Shown here one piece after another: positions 55,303-63,895 of a DNA stretch of 64,000 nt; positions within the stretch are counted from its first letter, which is position 1; each line of letters begins with the position of its first letter. Under the pieces are notes generated by a model, which had not been told where the DNA came from, did not search any database, and saw only the letters and a list, made by a program, of their open reading frames with translations. The position numbers and the translations under genes were made by a program. This DNA comes from Escherichia fergusonii ATCC 35469 (GTDB lineage Bacteria > Pseudomonadota > Gammaproteobacteria > Enterobacterales > Enterobacteriaceae), in NCBI RefSeq assembly GCF_000026225.1, contig NC_011740.1, forward strand, positions 372,001 to 436,000, in the 5' to 3' direction.

Positions 55303-55393
55303 TAAACCATTCCCGCCATTATCTAATTTGAATTTCTCCAGTCATGACTGTAGAGGTATCGGTTAAAGATAGATAATCATTTTTGAATAACTT

Positions 55394-55891
55394 TTAATAC
55401 CCGTCGCGTTTAGTCGTCGCTTCGCTTAATTTTTGTCCGCCATATTCTGAAATTATTCCCACGCAGTTACCCGCCAGAAAACCCAGTAATGTCACCGTCC
55501 AGTTCATCCCGCTGGCAAAAAACAGCGTCATGCCGAGAAAGCCTCCGGGAATGAATGACAGTAACCAGAAACGCCCTTGCCAGACCACTACAGCTGAGAA
55601 AGGCACGGTAGTCATCACGCTTGCCCAGAACACGGAAAGCCCACTCACCGAGGCCAGCCAACCGGAAGCCAGCGCGGCGAAAAACGCCCACACCATCCCG
55701 GAATAATTAACCACCAGGCTCTTGATAAACCCCGATTTACCGCCGCCTGCGGCATAAAAACTGCAAAAGGCGACAAAGCCAATGGTTCCTAATAATTCCC
55801 ATCCCTGAGAAAGCTCAACATGTGAAGACACTAACTGCCAAAGCCCTGCACAAACACCGACGGTTATACCCGTTGCAGTGAGTCCGTTCAT
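55394..55891 (-). CDS. yahC: Inner membrane protein YahC (DUF1097 family)
   Basis: YahC (165 residues) has about five hydrophobic segments and belongs to DUF1097 with YcdZ. Transport or channel function is suspected but unproven. It is divergent from yahD-J with a 257 bp control region between, so it may bring in or release a pathway compound. Confidence 0.88.
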   Translation of the reverse strand: MNGLTATGITVGVCAGLWQLVSSHVELSQGWELLGTIGFVAFCSFYAAGGGKSGFIKSLVVNYSGMVWAFFAALASGWLASVSGLSVFWASVMTTVPFSAVVVWQGRFWLLSFIPGGFLGMTLFFASGMNWTVTLLGFLAGNCVGIISEYGGQKLSEATTKRDGY

Positions 55892-56148
55892 CTTGTTCCC
55901 CTCTGGTTAGACATGGACGAAAGCTGCGCTTACATGTGCAGACTATAGAGAAATAAAACCTGATTGAGTGAAAGGGTATCGGGTCAAAGAAACAAATATT
56001 GCACTACCGCACACTGCGAAAAGATTGTTGAACATCATTCAACAAAAAGGCGAAATACGGCGAATTAAATTTAAGCGGGTTCTTTTATCAGATTATCGTT
56101 GCTATTCTCAATTCAGCGAAAACAGCCACAAAAACCAGGGGAATGTTA

Positions 56149-56754
56149 ATGAGTATAAAAAATCTACCTGCCGACTATTTATTGGCTGCACAACAGGGTG
56201 ATATCGATAAAGTAAAAACTTGCCTTGCGCTGGGTGTCGATATAAATACCTGCGATCGGCAGGGGAAAACGGCAATTACACTGGCAAGTTTATATCAGCA
56301 ATATGCTTGCGTTCAGGCATTAATTGATGCCGGTGCGGATATTAATAAACAAGACCAGACCTGTTTAAATCCTTTTTTAATGAGCTGCCTGAACGGTGAT
56401 TTAACGCTACTACAAATTATTTTACCGGCTAAACCAGACCTTAATTGTGTAACCCGTTTCGGCGGTGTCGGCCTGACGCCTGCCTGTGAAAAAGGCCATT
56501 TAAGTATTGTAAAAGAGCTTTTGGCGCATACGGATATTAACGTTAACCAGACCAACCATGTTGGCTGGACGCCGCTACTGGAAGCGATTGTGCTTAACGA
56601 TGGCGGGATTAAACAGCAGGCGATTGTCCAGTTATTACTTGAACACGGTGCCAGCCCGCATCTGACCGATAAATATGGTAAAACGCCGCTGGAACTGGCA
56701 CGGGAACGGGGCTTTGAAGAGATTGCTCAGTTGCTGATTGCCGCAGGCGCATAA
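56149..56754 (+). CDS. yahD: Ankyrin-repeat protein YahD
   Basis: A 201-residue cytoplasmic protein made of about five ankyrin repeats (for example TDKYGKTPLELARERGFEEIA near 176-196). It offers a protein-binding scaffold, partner unknown. Start at 56149 has AGGGGAATG upstream. First gene of the yahD-J unit, 39 bp before the yahE start used here. Confidence 0.9.
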   Translation: MSIKNLPADYLLAAQQGDIDKVKTCLALGVDINTCDRQGKTAITLASLYQQYACVQALIDAGADINKQDQTCLNPFLMSCLNGDLTLLQIILPAKPDLNCVTRFGGVGLTPACEKGHLSIVKELLAHTDINVNQTNHVGWTPLLEAIVLNDGGIKQQAIVQLLLEHGASPHLTDKYGKTPLELARERGFEEIAQLLIAAGA

Positions 56755-56793
56755 ACCGGGAGGTTTGCTATCAACACACCAGAAAGACGGTGT

Positions 56794-57657
56794 GTGTGGG
56801 CGCTAACTGCGGATACTGATTTTCTGGCGCAGCGGGGGCAAGGACAGGTTGAACAGGTCTTTGCCAGAGCGGTAAATATCGCACTTCCGGCCCGCCAGCA
56901 GTTGCTGACGCTGCTTTGTGAAGAGTACGACAATGCGCCAAACAGTTGTCGGTTGGCACTCACTCACTTTGATGGTCTGTTCCGTCATGGTGATAAGGTT
57001 CAGTTTGATGAGCAAGGGATTACGGTTGGTCAACATCTTCAGATAGAGATGAGTCATTGCCAACGTTGGCTGTCCCCAACCTTGCAAATAACCGCTGAAA
57101 ATTTTCACCTTATCGCCTGGCAACAGTGGCACGACATTATTCATCAGCACCTGGGGGAAAATGAAACCCTGTTTAATTATCGCGGCGATAATCCGTTTTA
57201 TCAGGCGTTAAATAAAGAATTACATATTAAACGACGGGCAGTTATTCAGGCCGTAAACGATAAAGAAAATATCGCTTTGGCGATTGCTAATATGATGGGG
57301 TTAGGGATTGGCCTTACGCCATCAGCCGACGATTATTTAACAGGTCTGGCGCTTATTTTATTTATTCCCGGGCATCCGGCGGAAAAATACAAAGAGGAAT
57401 TTTATCTCGGTCTGCAACGCGGCAGAAATAATACCACGTTACTAAGTGCCATAACGCTGGAAGCCGCATTACAGCAACGTTGTCGGGAAAATATTCACCA
57501 TTTTATTCACGACATTATTTATGGCATCCCTGGGAATTCAACCCAGGGAATAGAAAAAATTAAACATATTGGTTCCAGTTCCGGCTGCGACATGCTGTAT
57601 GGCATGGCTGATGGTTGTGCGCTGAGCCAAACCTACGGAGGGAATTATGTCAGTTAA
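56794..57657 (+). CDS. yahE: DUF2877 protein YahE (AllH-like carbamoyltransferase subunit)
   Basis: A 287-residue DUF2877 protein, related to YlbF (AllH), a subunit of the three-part oxamate carbamoyltransferase. The conserved MGLGIGLTPSADDYLTGL motif is near 168-185. The start is uncertain: GTG at 56794 gives the K-12 length, but the only good ribosome site (GGGAGG, 56758-56763) is spaced for the in-frame ATC at 56770, not a normal start. It overlaps yahF by 11 bp, so it may be translated by coupling. Confidence 0.88.
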   Translation: MWALTADTDFLAQRGQGQVEQVFARAVNIALPARQQLLTLLCEEYDNAPNSCRLALTHFDGLFRHGDKVQFDEQGITVGQHLQIEMSHCQRWLSPTLQITAENFHLIAWQQWHDIIHQHLGENETLFNYRGDNPFYQALNKELHIKRRAVIQAVNDKENIALAIANMMGLGIGLTPSADDYLTGLALILFIPGHPAEKYKEEFYLGLQRGRNNTTLLSAITLEAALQQRCRENIHHFIHDIIYGIPGNSTQGIEKIKHIGSSSGCDMLYGMADGCALSQTYGGNYVS

Positions 57658-59194
57658 AATAGTCATTAAACCGAATACCTATTTTGATTCTGTCTCGCTG
57701 ATGTCTATCTCCACACGTGCAAATAAACTCGACGGCGTCGAGCAGGCATTTGTGGCGATGGCGACCGAAATGAACAAAGGCGTTCTGAAGAATTTAGGGC
57801 TGCTGACGCCGGAGCTGGAACAGGCGAAAAACGGCGACCTGATGATTGTCATCAACGGCAAAGCGGGCGCAGACAACGAGCAGTTGCTGGTGGAGATTGA
57901 AGAGCTGTTCAACAGCAAAGCGCAAAGCGGCTCGCATGAAGCGCGTTACGCCACTATTGCCAGCGCTAAAAAGCATATCCCGGAAAGTAACCTGGCAGTG
58001 ATTTCGGTTAACGGTCTGTTTGCCGCTCGCGAAGCACGTCAGGCGCTGCAAAACGATCTTAACGTGATGCTGTTTTCCGATAACGTCTCAGTTGAAGATG
58101 AACTGGCGCTCAAGCAACTGGCCCACGAAAAAGGGCTGCTGATGATGGGGCCAGACTGCGGCACGGCGATTATCAACGGCGCGGCGCTCTGCTTTGGTAA
58201 CGCTGTGCGTCGCGGCAACATCGGTATTGTTGGCGCATCCGGCACCGGTAGCCAGGAACTGAGCGTCCGTATTCATGAATTTGGCGGCGGCGTTTCGCAA
58301 CTGATTGGCACCGGCGGGCGCGACCTGAGCGAGAAAATCGGCGGCCTGATGATGCTCGACGCTATCGGGATGCTGGAAAACGATCCGCAAACTGAAATCA
58401 TTGTACTTATCTCCAAACCGCCCGCGCCTGCGGTGGCCCGCAAAGTGCTGGAACGCGCACGCGCCTGCCGCAAGCCGGTGGTGGTCTGCTTCCTCGGTCG
58501 TGGCGAAACGCCAGTGGATGAGCAGGGGCTACAGTTTGCCCGCGGCACCAAAGAGGCGGCATTGAAAGCGGTGATGCTCTCCGGCGTGAAACAGGAACAT
58601 CTCGAGCTGCATACGCTGAACCAGCCGTTGATTGCGGATGTGCGGGCGCGTCTGCAACCGCGGCAGAAATACATTCGTGGCCTGTTCTGCGGCGGCACGC
58701 TGTGTGACGAAACCATGTTCGCGGTGATGGAAAAACACGGCGATGTCTACAGCAATATCCAGCCCGATCCTGAATTCCGCCTGCAAGATATCAACCGCAG
58801 CATCAAACATACCTTCCTCGACTTTGGCGATGACGACTTCACCAACGGCAAGCCGCATCCAATGATTGACCCCACCAACCGCATCAGTCGCTTGATCGAA
58901 GAAGCGCGCGATCCAGAAGTGGCGGTGATCGTGATGGATTTTGTGCTCGGATTTGGATCGCATGAAGATCCGGTCGGCTCCACCATCGAGGCGATCAAAG
59001 AAGCGAAAGCGATCGCTGCCGCCGAAGGCCGCGAGTTGATCATTCTCGCCTATGTGCTGGGTACCGATCTCGATACGCCATCGTTAGCACAACAAAGCCA
59101 GATGCTGCTTGATGCCGGGGTGATTCTGGCCAGCAGCAGCACCAATACCGGATTGCTGGCGCGTGAATTTATTTGCAAAGGGGAGGAAGCCTGA
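57647..59194 (+). CDS. yahF: FdrA-like acyl-CoA synthetase-fold protein YahF (AllF-like subunit)
   Basis: YahF (515 residues) resembles FdrA (AllF) and succinyl-CoA synthetase alpha subunits. A CoA/nucleotide-type Rossmann region (GIVGASGTGSQELSVRIHEFG near 184-204) and the loop GRDLSEKIGGLM are visible. In the allantoin pathway the AllF relative forms the oxamate carbamoyltransferase with AllG and AllH. It overlaps yahG by one base. Confidence 0.9.
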   Translation: MSVKIVIKPNTYFDSVSLMSISTRANKLDGVEQAFVAMATEMNKGVLKNLGLLTPELEQAKNGDLMIVINGKAGADNEQLLVEIEELFNSKAQSGSHEARYATIASAKKHIPESNLAVISVNGLFAAREARQALQNDLNVMLFSDNVSVEDELALKQLAHEKGLLMMGPDCGTAIINGAALCFGNAVRRGNIGIVGASGTGSQELSVRIHEFGGGVSQLIGTGGRDLSEKIGGLMMLDAIGMLENDPQTEIIVLISKPPAPAVARKVLERARACRKPVVVCFLGRGETPVDEQGLQFARGTKEAALKAVMLSGVKQEHLELHTLNQPLIADVRARLQPRQKYIRGLFCGGTLCDETMFAVMEKHGDVYSNIQPDPEFRLQDINRSIKHTFLDFGDDDFTNGKPHPMIDPTNRISRLIEEARDPEVAVIVMDFVLGFGSHEDPVGSTIEAIKEAKAIAAAEGRELIILAYVLGTDLDTPSLAQQSQMLLDAGVILASSSTNTGLLAREFICKGEEA

Positions 59195-60612
59195 TGAGCC
59201 AGTCACTGTTTAGCCAACCGTTGAACGTTATTAATGTCGGCATCGCTATGTTTAGCGATGATCTGAAAAAGCAGCATGTAGAAGTAACCCAACTCGACTG
59301 GACGCCGCCGGGGCAGGGCAATATGCAGGTGGTGCAGGCGCTGGACAATATTGCCGATTCGCCGCTGGCAGACAAAATCGCCGCCGCTAACCAGCAGGCG
59401 CTGGAGCGCATTATCCAGTCGCATCCGGTGCTGATTGGTTTTGATCAGGCGATTAACGTGGTGCCTGGCATGACGGCGAAAACCATTCTTCACGCCGGGC
59501 CACCAGTGACCTGGGAAAAAATGTGTGGCGCGATGAAAGGCGCGGTCACCGGAGCGCTGGTGTTCGAAGGGCTGGCGAAAGATCTCGATGAGGCGGCTGA
59601 ACTGGCGGCTTCCGGGGAGATCACTTTCTCGCCGTGCCACGAACACGACTGCGTGGGTTCGATGGCGGGTGTTACCTCGGCCTCGATGTTTATGCACATC
59701 GTGAAAAACAAAACCTACGGCAACATCGCTTACACCAATATGAGCGAGCAGATGGCGAAGATTTTGCGTATGGGTGCCAACGATCAGAGCGTGATTGACC
59801 GCCTGAACTGGATGCGCGATGTGCAGGGGCCAATGCTGCGCGACGCGATGAAAATTATCGGCGAAATCGATCTGCGCTTAATGCTGGCGCAGGCGCTGCA
59901 TATGGGAGATGAATGCCATAACCGCAATAACGCCGGGACGACGCTGCTGATTCAGGCGCTGACACCGGGAATTATTCAGGCGGGTTATTCCGTTGAGCAA
60001 CAGCGCGAAGTGTTTGAGTTTGTCGCCAGCAGCGATTACTTCTCCGGCCCGACGTGGATGGCAATGTGTAAAGCGGCGATGGATGCGGCGCACGGCATTG
60101 AATACAGCACCGTGGTGACCACGATGGCGCGTAACGGCGTCGAGTTCGGCCTGCGGGTCAGCGGATTACCGGGGCAGTGGTTTACCGGCCCGGCGCAGCA
60201 GGTCATCGGCCCGATGTTTGCCGGTTATAAGCCGGAAGATTCTGGGTTGGATATTGGCGACAGTGCCATCACCGAAACCTACGGCATTGGTGGATTTGCT
60301 ATGGCGACCGCGCCTGCAATCGTCGCGCTGGTGGGCGGTACGGTGGAAGAGGCTATCGATTTCTCCCGTCAGATGCGCGAAATCACTCTCGGCGAAAACC
60401 CCAACGTGACCATTCCGCAGCTCGGATTTATGGGCGTGCCGTCGGCAATCGACATCACCCGCGTGGGTAGCAGTGGCATTCTGCCAGTGATCAACACCGC
60501 CATTGCCCATAAAGATGCAGGCGTCGGCATGATTGGCGCGGGCATTGTGCATCCACCCTTCGCCTGCTTCGAGAAAGCCATTCTTGGCTGGTGCGAACGT
60601 TACGGCGTCTGA
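59194..60612 (+). CDS. yahG: DUF1116 protein YahG (AllG-like carbamoyltransferase subunit)
   Basis: A 472-residue DUF1116 protein, relative of YlbE (AllG). Conserved stretches include FSPCHEHDCVGSMAGVTSAS near 144-163 and HMGDECHNRNNAGT near 238-251, with His and Cys residues that could bind a metal or substrate. Start ATG 59194 shares its A with the yahF stop (TGATG). Confidence 0.9.
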   Translation: MSQSLFSQPLNVINVGIAMFSDDLKKQHVEVTQLDWTPPGQGNMQVVQALDNIADSPLADKIAAANQQALERIIQSHPVLIGFDQAINVVPGMTAKTILHAGPPVTWEKMCGAMKGAVTGALVFEGLAKDLDEAAELAASGEITFSPCHEHDCVGSMAGVTSASMFMHIVKNKTYGNIAYTNMSEQMAKILRMGANDQSVIDRLNWMRDVQGPMLRDAMKIIGEIDLRLMLAQALHMGDECHNRNNAGTTLLIQALTPGIIQAGYSVEQQREVFEFVASSDYFSGPTWMAMCKAAMDAAHGIEYSTVVTTMARNGVEFGLRVSGLPGQWFTGPAQQVIGPMFAGYKPEDSGLDIGDSAITETYGIGGFAMATAPAIVALVGGTVEEAIDFSRQMREITLGENPNVTIPQLGFMGVPSAIDITRVGSSGILPVINTAIAHKDAGVGMIGAGIVHPPFACFEKAILGWCERYGV

Positions 60613-60707
60613 CCTGCAAAGTGCACTTTACGATCCCTTCTCCCTTCTGGGGAGAGGGGCAACCTCACTTTCATAACCTCATCACCCTCTGTAGCGGACA
60701 TAACAAC

Positions 60708-61658
60708 ATGAAAGAGCTTGTGGTCGTTGCCATTGGTGGCAACAGCATTATCAAAGATAACGCCAGCCAGTCGATTGAGCATCAGGCGGAGGCGGTGAAA
60801 GCCGTGGCCGAGACGGTGCTGGAAATGCTGGCTTCCGATTACGACATTGTGCTGACCCACGGCAACGGGCCGCAGGTTGGGCTGGATCTACGCCGTGCGG
60901 AGATTGCCCACGAGCGCGAAGGGCTGCCCTTAACGCCGCTGGCGAACTGTGTGGCAGATACGCAAGGCGGCATTGGCTACTTGATCCAACAGGCGCTGAA
61001 TAACCGACTGGCGCGTCACGGCGAGAAAAAAGCCGTCACCGTGGTGACTCAGGTGGAAGTGGATAAAAATGATCCGGGTTTTGCTCACCCCACCAAACCT
61101 ATCGGTGCATTCTTTAGTGAAAGCCAGCGTGACGAATTACAAAAGGCAAACCCTGACTGGCGTTTTGTTGAAGATGCCGGGCGGGGCTATCGCCGCGTGG
61201 TCGCCTCGCCGGAACCGAAACGTATTGTCGAAGCACCTGCCATTAAGGCCCTGATCCAGCAAGGCTTTGTGGTGATTGGCGCGGGCGGTGGCGGAATTCC
61301 GGTGGTGCGCAGCGAAGCGGGGGATTACCAAAGCGTGGACGCGGTTATCGACAAAGATCTCTCCACCGCGCTGCTGGCCCGCGAAATTCACGCCGACATT
61401 CTGGTGATCACCACTGGTGTCGAAAAAGTCTGTATTCATTTTGGCAAACCGCAGCAGCAGGCGCTCGATCGGGTGGATGTTGCCACCATGACCCGCTATA
61501 TGCAGGAAGGGCATTTCCCGCCTGGCAGCATGTTGCCAAAAATCATCGCCAGCCTGACATTTTTAGAACAGGGCGGCAAAGAAGTGATTATCACCACGCC
61601 GGAATGCCTGCCCGCGGCGCTGCGTGGCAAGACGGGCACCCATATTATTAAAACGTAA
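60708..61658 (+). CDS. yahI: Carbamate kinase-like protein YahI
   Basis: YahI (316 residues) has the carbamate kinase motifs VAIGGNSI near the N-terminus and LTHGNGPQVGL near 50, and the ADP-region KEVIITTPE near the end. It should convert carbamoyl phosphate and ADP to ATP, CO2 and ammonia. Start at 60708. The frame extends upstream into yahG's end region without a ribosome site. The 95 bp gap after yahG replaces the dubious yahH of K-12. Confidence 0.92.
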   Translation: MKELVVVAIGGNSIIKDNASQSIEHQAEAVKAVAETVLEMLASDYDIVLTHGNGPQVGLDLRRAEIAHEREGLPLTPLANCVADTQGGIGYLIQQALNNRLARHGEKKAVTVVTQVEVDKNDPGFAHPTKPIGAFFSESQRDELQKANPDWRFVEDAGRGYRRVVASPEPKRIVEAPAIKALIQQGFVVIGAGGGGIPVVRSEAGDYQSVDAVIDKDLSTALLAREIHADILVITTGVEKVCIHFGKPQQQALDRVDVATMTRYMQEGHFPPGSMLPKIIASLTFLEQGGKEVIITTPECLPAALRGKTGTHIIKT

Positions 61659-61667
61659 GGACGTAAG

Positions 61668-63059
61668 ATGAAAGAAAACAATAGCCGTCGTGAGTTTTTG
61701 AGCCAGAGCGGTAAGATGGTCACCGCCGCCGCGCTGTTTGGTACCTCTGTGCCGCTCGCCCATGCGGCAGTCTCTGGCACAACCCACTGCGACGCAAATA
61801 ACACCATGAAAATCACTGACCCGCATTACTATCTCGATAACGTGTTGCTGGAAACCGGTTTTGACTACGAAAACGGCGTGGCAGTACAGACCCGCACGGC
61901 GCGCCAGACCGTGGAGATTCAGGACGGTAAAATTGTTGCGCTACATGAGAACAAGCAGCATCCGGACGCCACGCTACCGCACTATGACGCTGGCGGTAAA
62001 CTTATGCTGCCCACTACTCGCGACATGCATATTCATCTCGACAAAACCTTTTACGGCGGACCGTGGCGCTCACTCAATCGCCCGGCAGGCACCACCATCC
62101 AGGACATGATTAAGCTCGAGCAGAAAATGCTGCCGGAACTGCAACCCTATACTCAGGAGCGGGCAGAAAAACTGATCGATTTATTGCAGTCGAAAGGCAC
62201 CACCATTGCCCGCAGCCACTGCAATATCGAACCGGTTTCCGGCCTGAAAAATCTGCAAAATTTGCAGGCGGTGCTGGCGCGACGTCAGGCGGGCTTCGAG
62301 TGTGAAATCGTCGCCTTCCCGCAGCACGGTTTGCTGCTGTCGAAATCGGAACCCTTAATGCGTGAAGCGATGCAGGCAGGGGCGCATTACGTCGGCGGGC
62401 TGGACCCGACCAGTGTTGATGGCGCGATGGAAAAATCCCTCGACACCATGTTCCAGATTGCGCTGGACTACGACAAAGGCGTCGATATTCACCTGCACGA
62501 AACCACTCCGGCGGGCGTGGCAGCCATCAATTATATGGTTGAAACAGTGGAGAAAACGCCGCAGCTAAAAGGCAAGCTGACCATCAGCCACGCCTTTGCG
62601 CTGGCTACCCTCAACGAGCAACAGGTAGATGAACTGGCGAACCGGATGGCGGCGCAGCAAATCTCGATCGCCTCGACGGTGCCGATTGGCACGCTGCATA
62701 TGCCGCTTAAACAGTTGCACGACAAAGGCGTAAAAGTGATGACCGGAACTGACAGCGTTATCGACCACTGGTCGCCTTACGGCCTGGGCGACATGCTGGA
62801 AAAAGCCAATCTGTATGCGCAGCTCTATATTCGTCCTAACGAACAGAATTTATCCCGCTCGCTGTTTTTAGCCACTGGTGATGTATTGCCGCTCAACGAA
62901 AAAGGCGAGCGCGTGTGGCCAAAAGCGCAGGATGACGCCAGCTTTGTGCTGGTGGACGCCTCCTGTTCCGCCGAGGCGGTGGCGCGTATCTCGCCGAGAA
63001 CGGCAACGTTCCATAAAGGGCAACTGGTGTGGGGGAGTGTTATCAACAAGGATAGTTAA
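61668..63059 (+). CDS. yahJ: Amidohydrolase YahJ with Tat-type signal
   Basis: YahJ (463 residues) is a cytosine-deaminase-like metal-dependent hydrolase. Metal motifs are HIHLDKTF near 123-130, HLHETTP, ISHAF and the aspartate in MTGTDSVIDHW. The N-terminus carries SRREFLSQSGKMVTAAALFG and an AHA cleavage site, the pattern of a Tat signal, so it is likely exported folded with its metal. It probably opens a cyclic or amide substrate for the carbamoyltransferase. The substrate is unknown. Confidence 0.9.
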   Translation: MKENNSRREFLSQSGKMVTAAALFGTSVPLAHAAVSGTTHCDANNTMKITDPHYYLDNVLLETGFDYENGVAVQTRTARQTVEIQDGKIVALHENKQHPDATLPHYDAGGKLMLPTTRDMHIHLDKTFYGGPWRSLNRPAGTTIQDMIKLEQKMLPELQPYTQERAEKLIDLLQSKGTTIARSHCNIEPVSGLKNLQNLQAVLARRQAGFECEIVAFPQHGLLLSKSEPLMREAMQAGAHYVGGLDPTSVDGAMEKSLDTMFQIALDYDKGVDIHLHETTPAGVAAINYMVETVEKTPQLKGKLTISHAFALATLNEQQVDELANRMAAQQISIASTVPIGTLHMPLKQLHDKGVKVMTGTDSVIDHWSPYGLGDMLEKANLYAQLYIRPNEQNLSRSLFLATGDVLPLNEKGERVWPKAQDDASFVLVDASCSAEAVARISPRTATFHKGQLVWGSVINKDS

Positions 63060-63139
63060 CATGGCAGAAAATAACGCCTGGCAGAGTTCAGAGCGAACCT
63101 CAAAGCTCGCCAGGTGTTATCAGTGTCGAAGTTGCAATG

Positions 63140-63886
63140 TTATCTTCTCATTAGCGCAAACACTCCCCAGCCCAGATATTCTCTTGTCCAGGTGACATGA
63201 CGCACGGGCGATGTGCTCAATTCCGCCCTCACCACAGCGGCAAAATCATCATCCGGGTTCTCGTCAAGCCAGCGGCGCATCGTCAGCCATTTAGCCGCTT
63301 CATAGCGATCCCATCCTTCCTGGTCGGCTAATACCATTTCTACGACGTCATAACCAAACGCCGCAAAAGAAGCCACCCGTTCAGGGAGGGGAAGAAAATC
63401 AGCCAACGCTTGCGCCCCGCAGGCATGGGCTATCTCCTCGCTGGTGGGTAACTGGCGCCAGTACGGCTCACCGATAAGTATGATCCCTCCGGGTTGCAGA
63501 CTTTTTGCCAGCAGAGAAATCGTTCCGGCGACGCCTCCGGCAATCCAGGTTGCGCCAATACAGGCGGCGACATGACATTTTTCATGGGCGACATAACCGC
63601 TCGCATCGTTATGAATAAATGCCACCCTGTCGCCAACGCCGAGTTCCTGTGCGCGCCGCCGGGCCTGTTGTGTAAACAACGGACTCATATCAATACCCAG
63701 ACCGGTAATGCCGTGATCGCGCGCCCAGGTGCAGAGCATTTCGCCGGAACCGCTACCCAGATCGAGGATGCGTGTTCCGGGCTTCATGCGCAAGACTCGC
63801 CCCAGCGTGGCATATTTTTCTGCGGTGAAGGGGTTGTGAATGCGGTGCGCGCTTTCACTAATGGTAAAAATAGGTGGGATATCCAT
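63140..63886 (-). CDS. yjhP: SAM-dependent methyltransferase YjhP
   Basis: YjhP (248 residues) has the class I methyltransferase motif ILDLGSGSGEML near 40-51 and a motif II-like stretch. It is a KpLE2 phage-like element gene in K-12. Its substrate is unknown. It starts 9 bp after the topAI stop. In K-12 the antitoxin gene yjhQ lies between these two. Confidence 0.88.
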   Translation of the reverse strand: MDIPPIFTISESAHRIHNPFTAEKYATLGRVLRMKPGTRILDLGSGSGEMLCTWARDHGITGLGIDMSPLFTQQARRRAQELGVGDRVAFIHNDASGYVAHEKCHVAACIGATWIAGGVAGTISLLAKSLQPGGIILIGEPYWRQLPTSEEIAHACGAQALADFLPLPERVASFAAFGYDVVEMVLADQEGWDRYEAAKWLTMRRWLDENPDDDFAAVVRAELSTSPVRHVTWTREYLGWGVFALMRR

Positions 63887-63895
63887 ACACTCTCC

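Noticed and set aside
60613..60707. A possible yahH gene between yahG and yahI
   Set aside because: Only 95 bp are available here. No start with ribosome site or coding frame is present, and K-12 yahH is itself doubtful.
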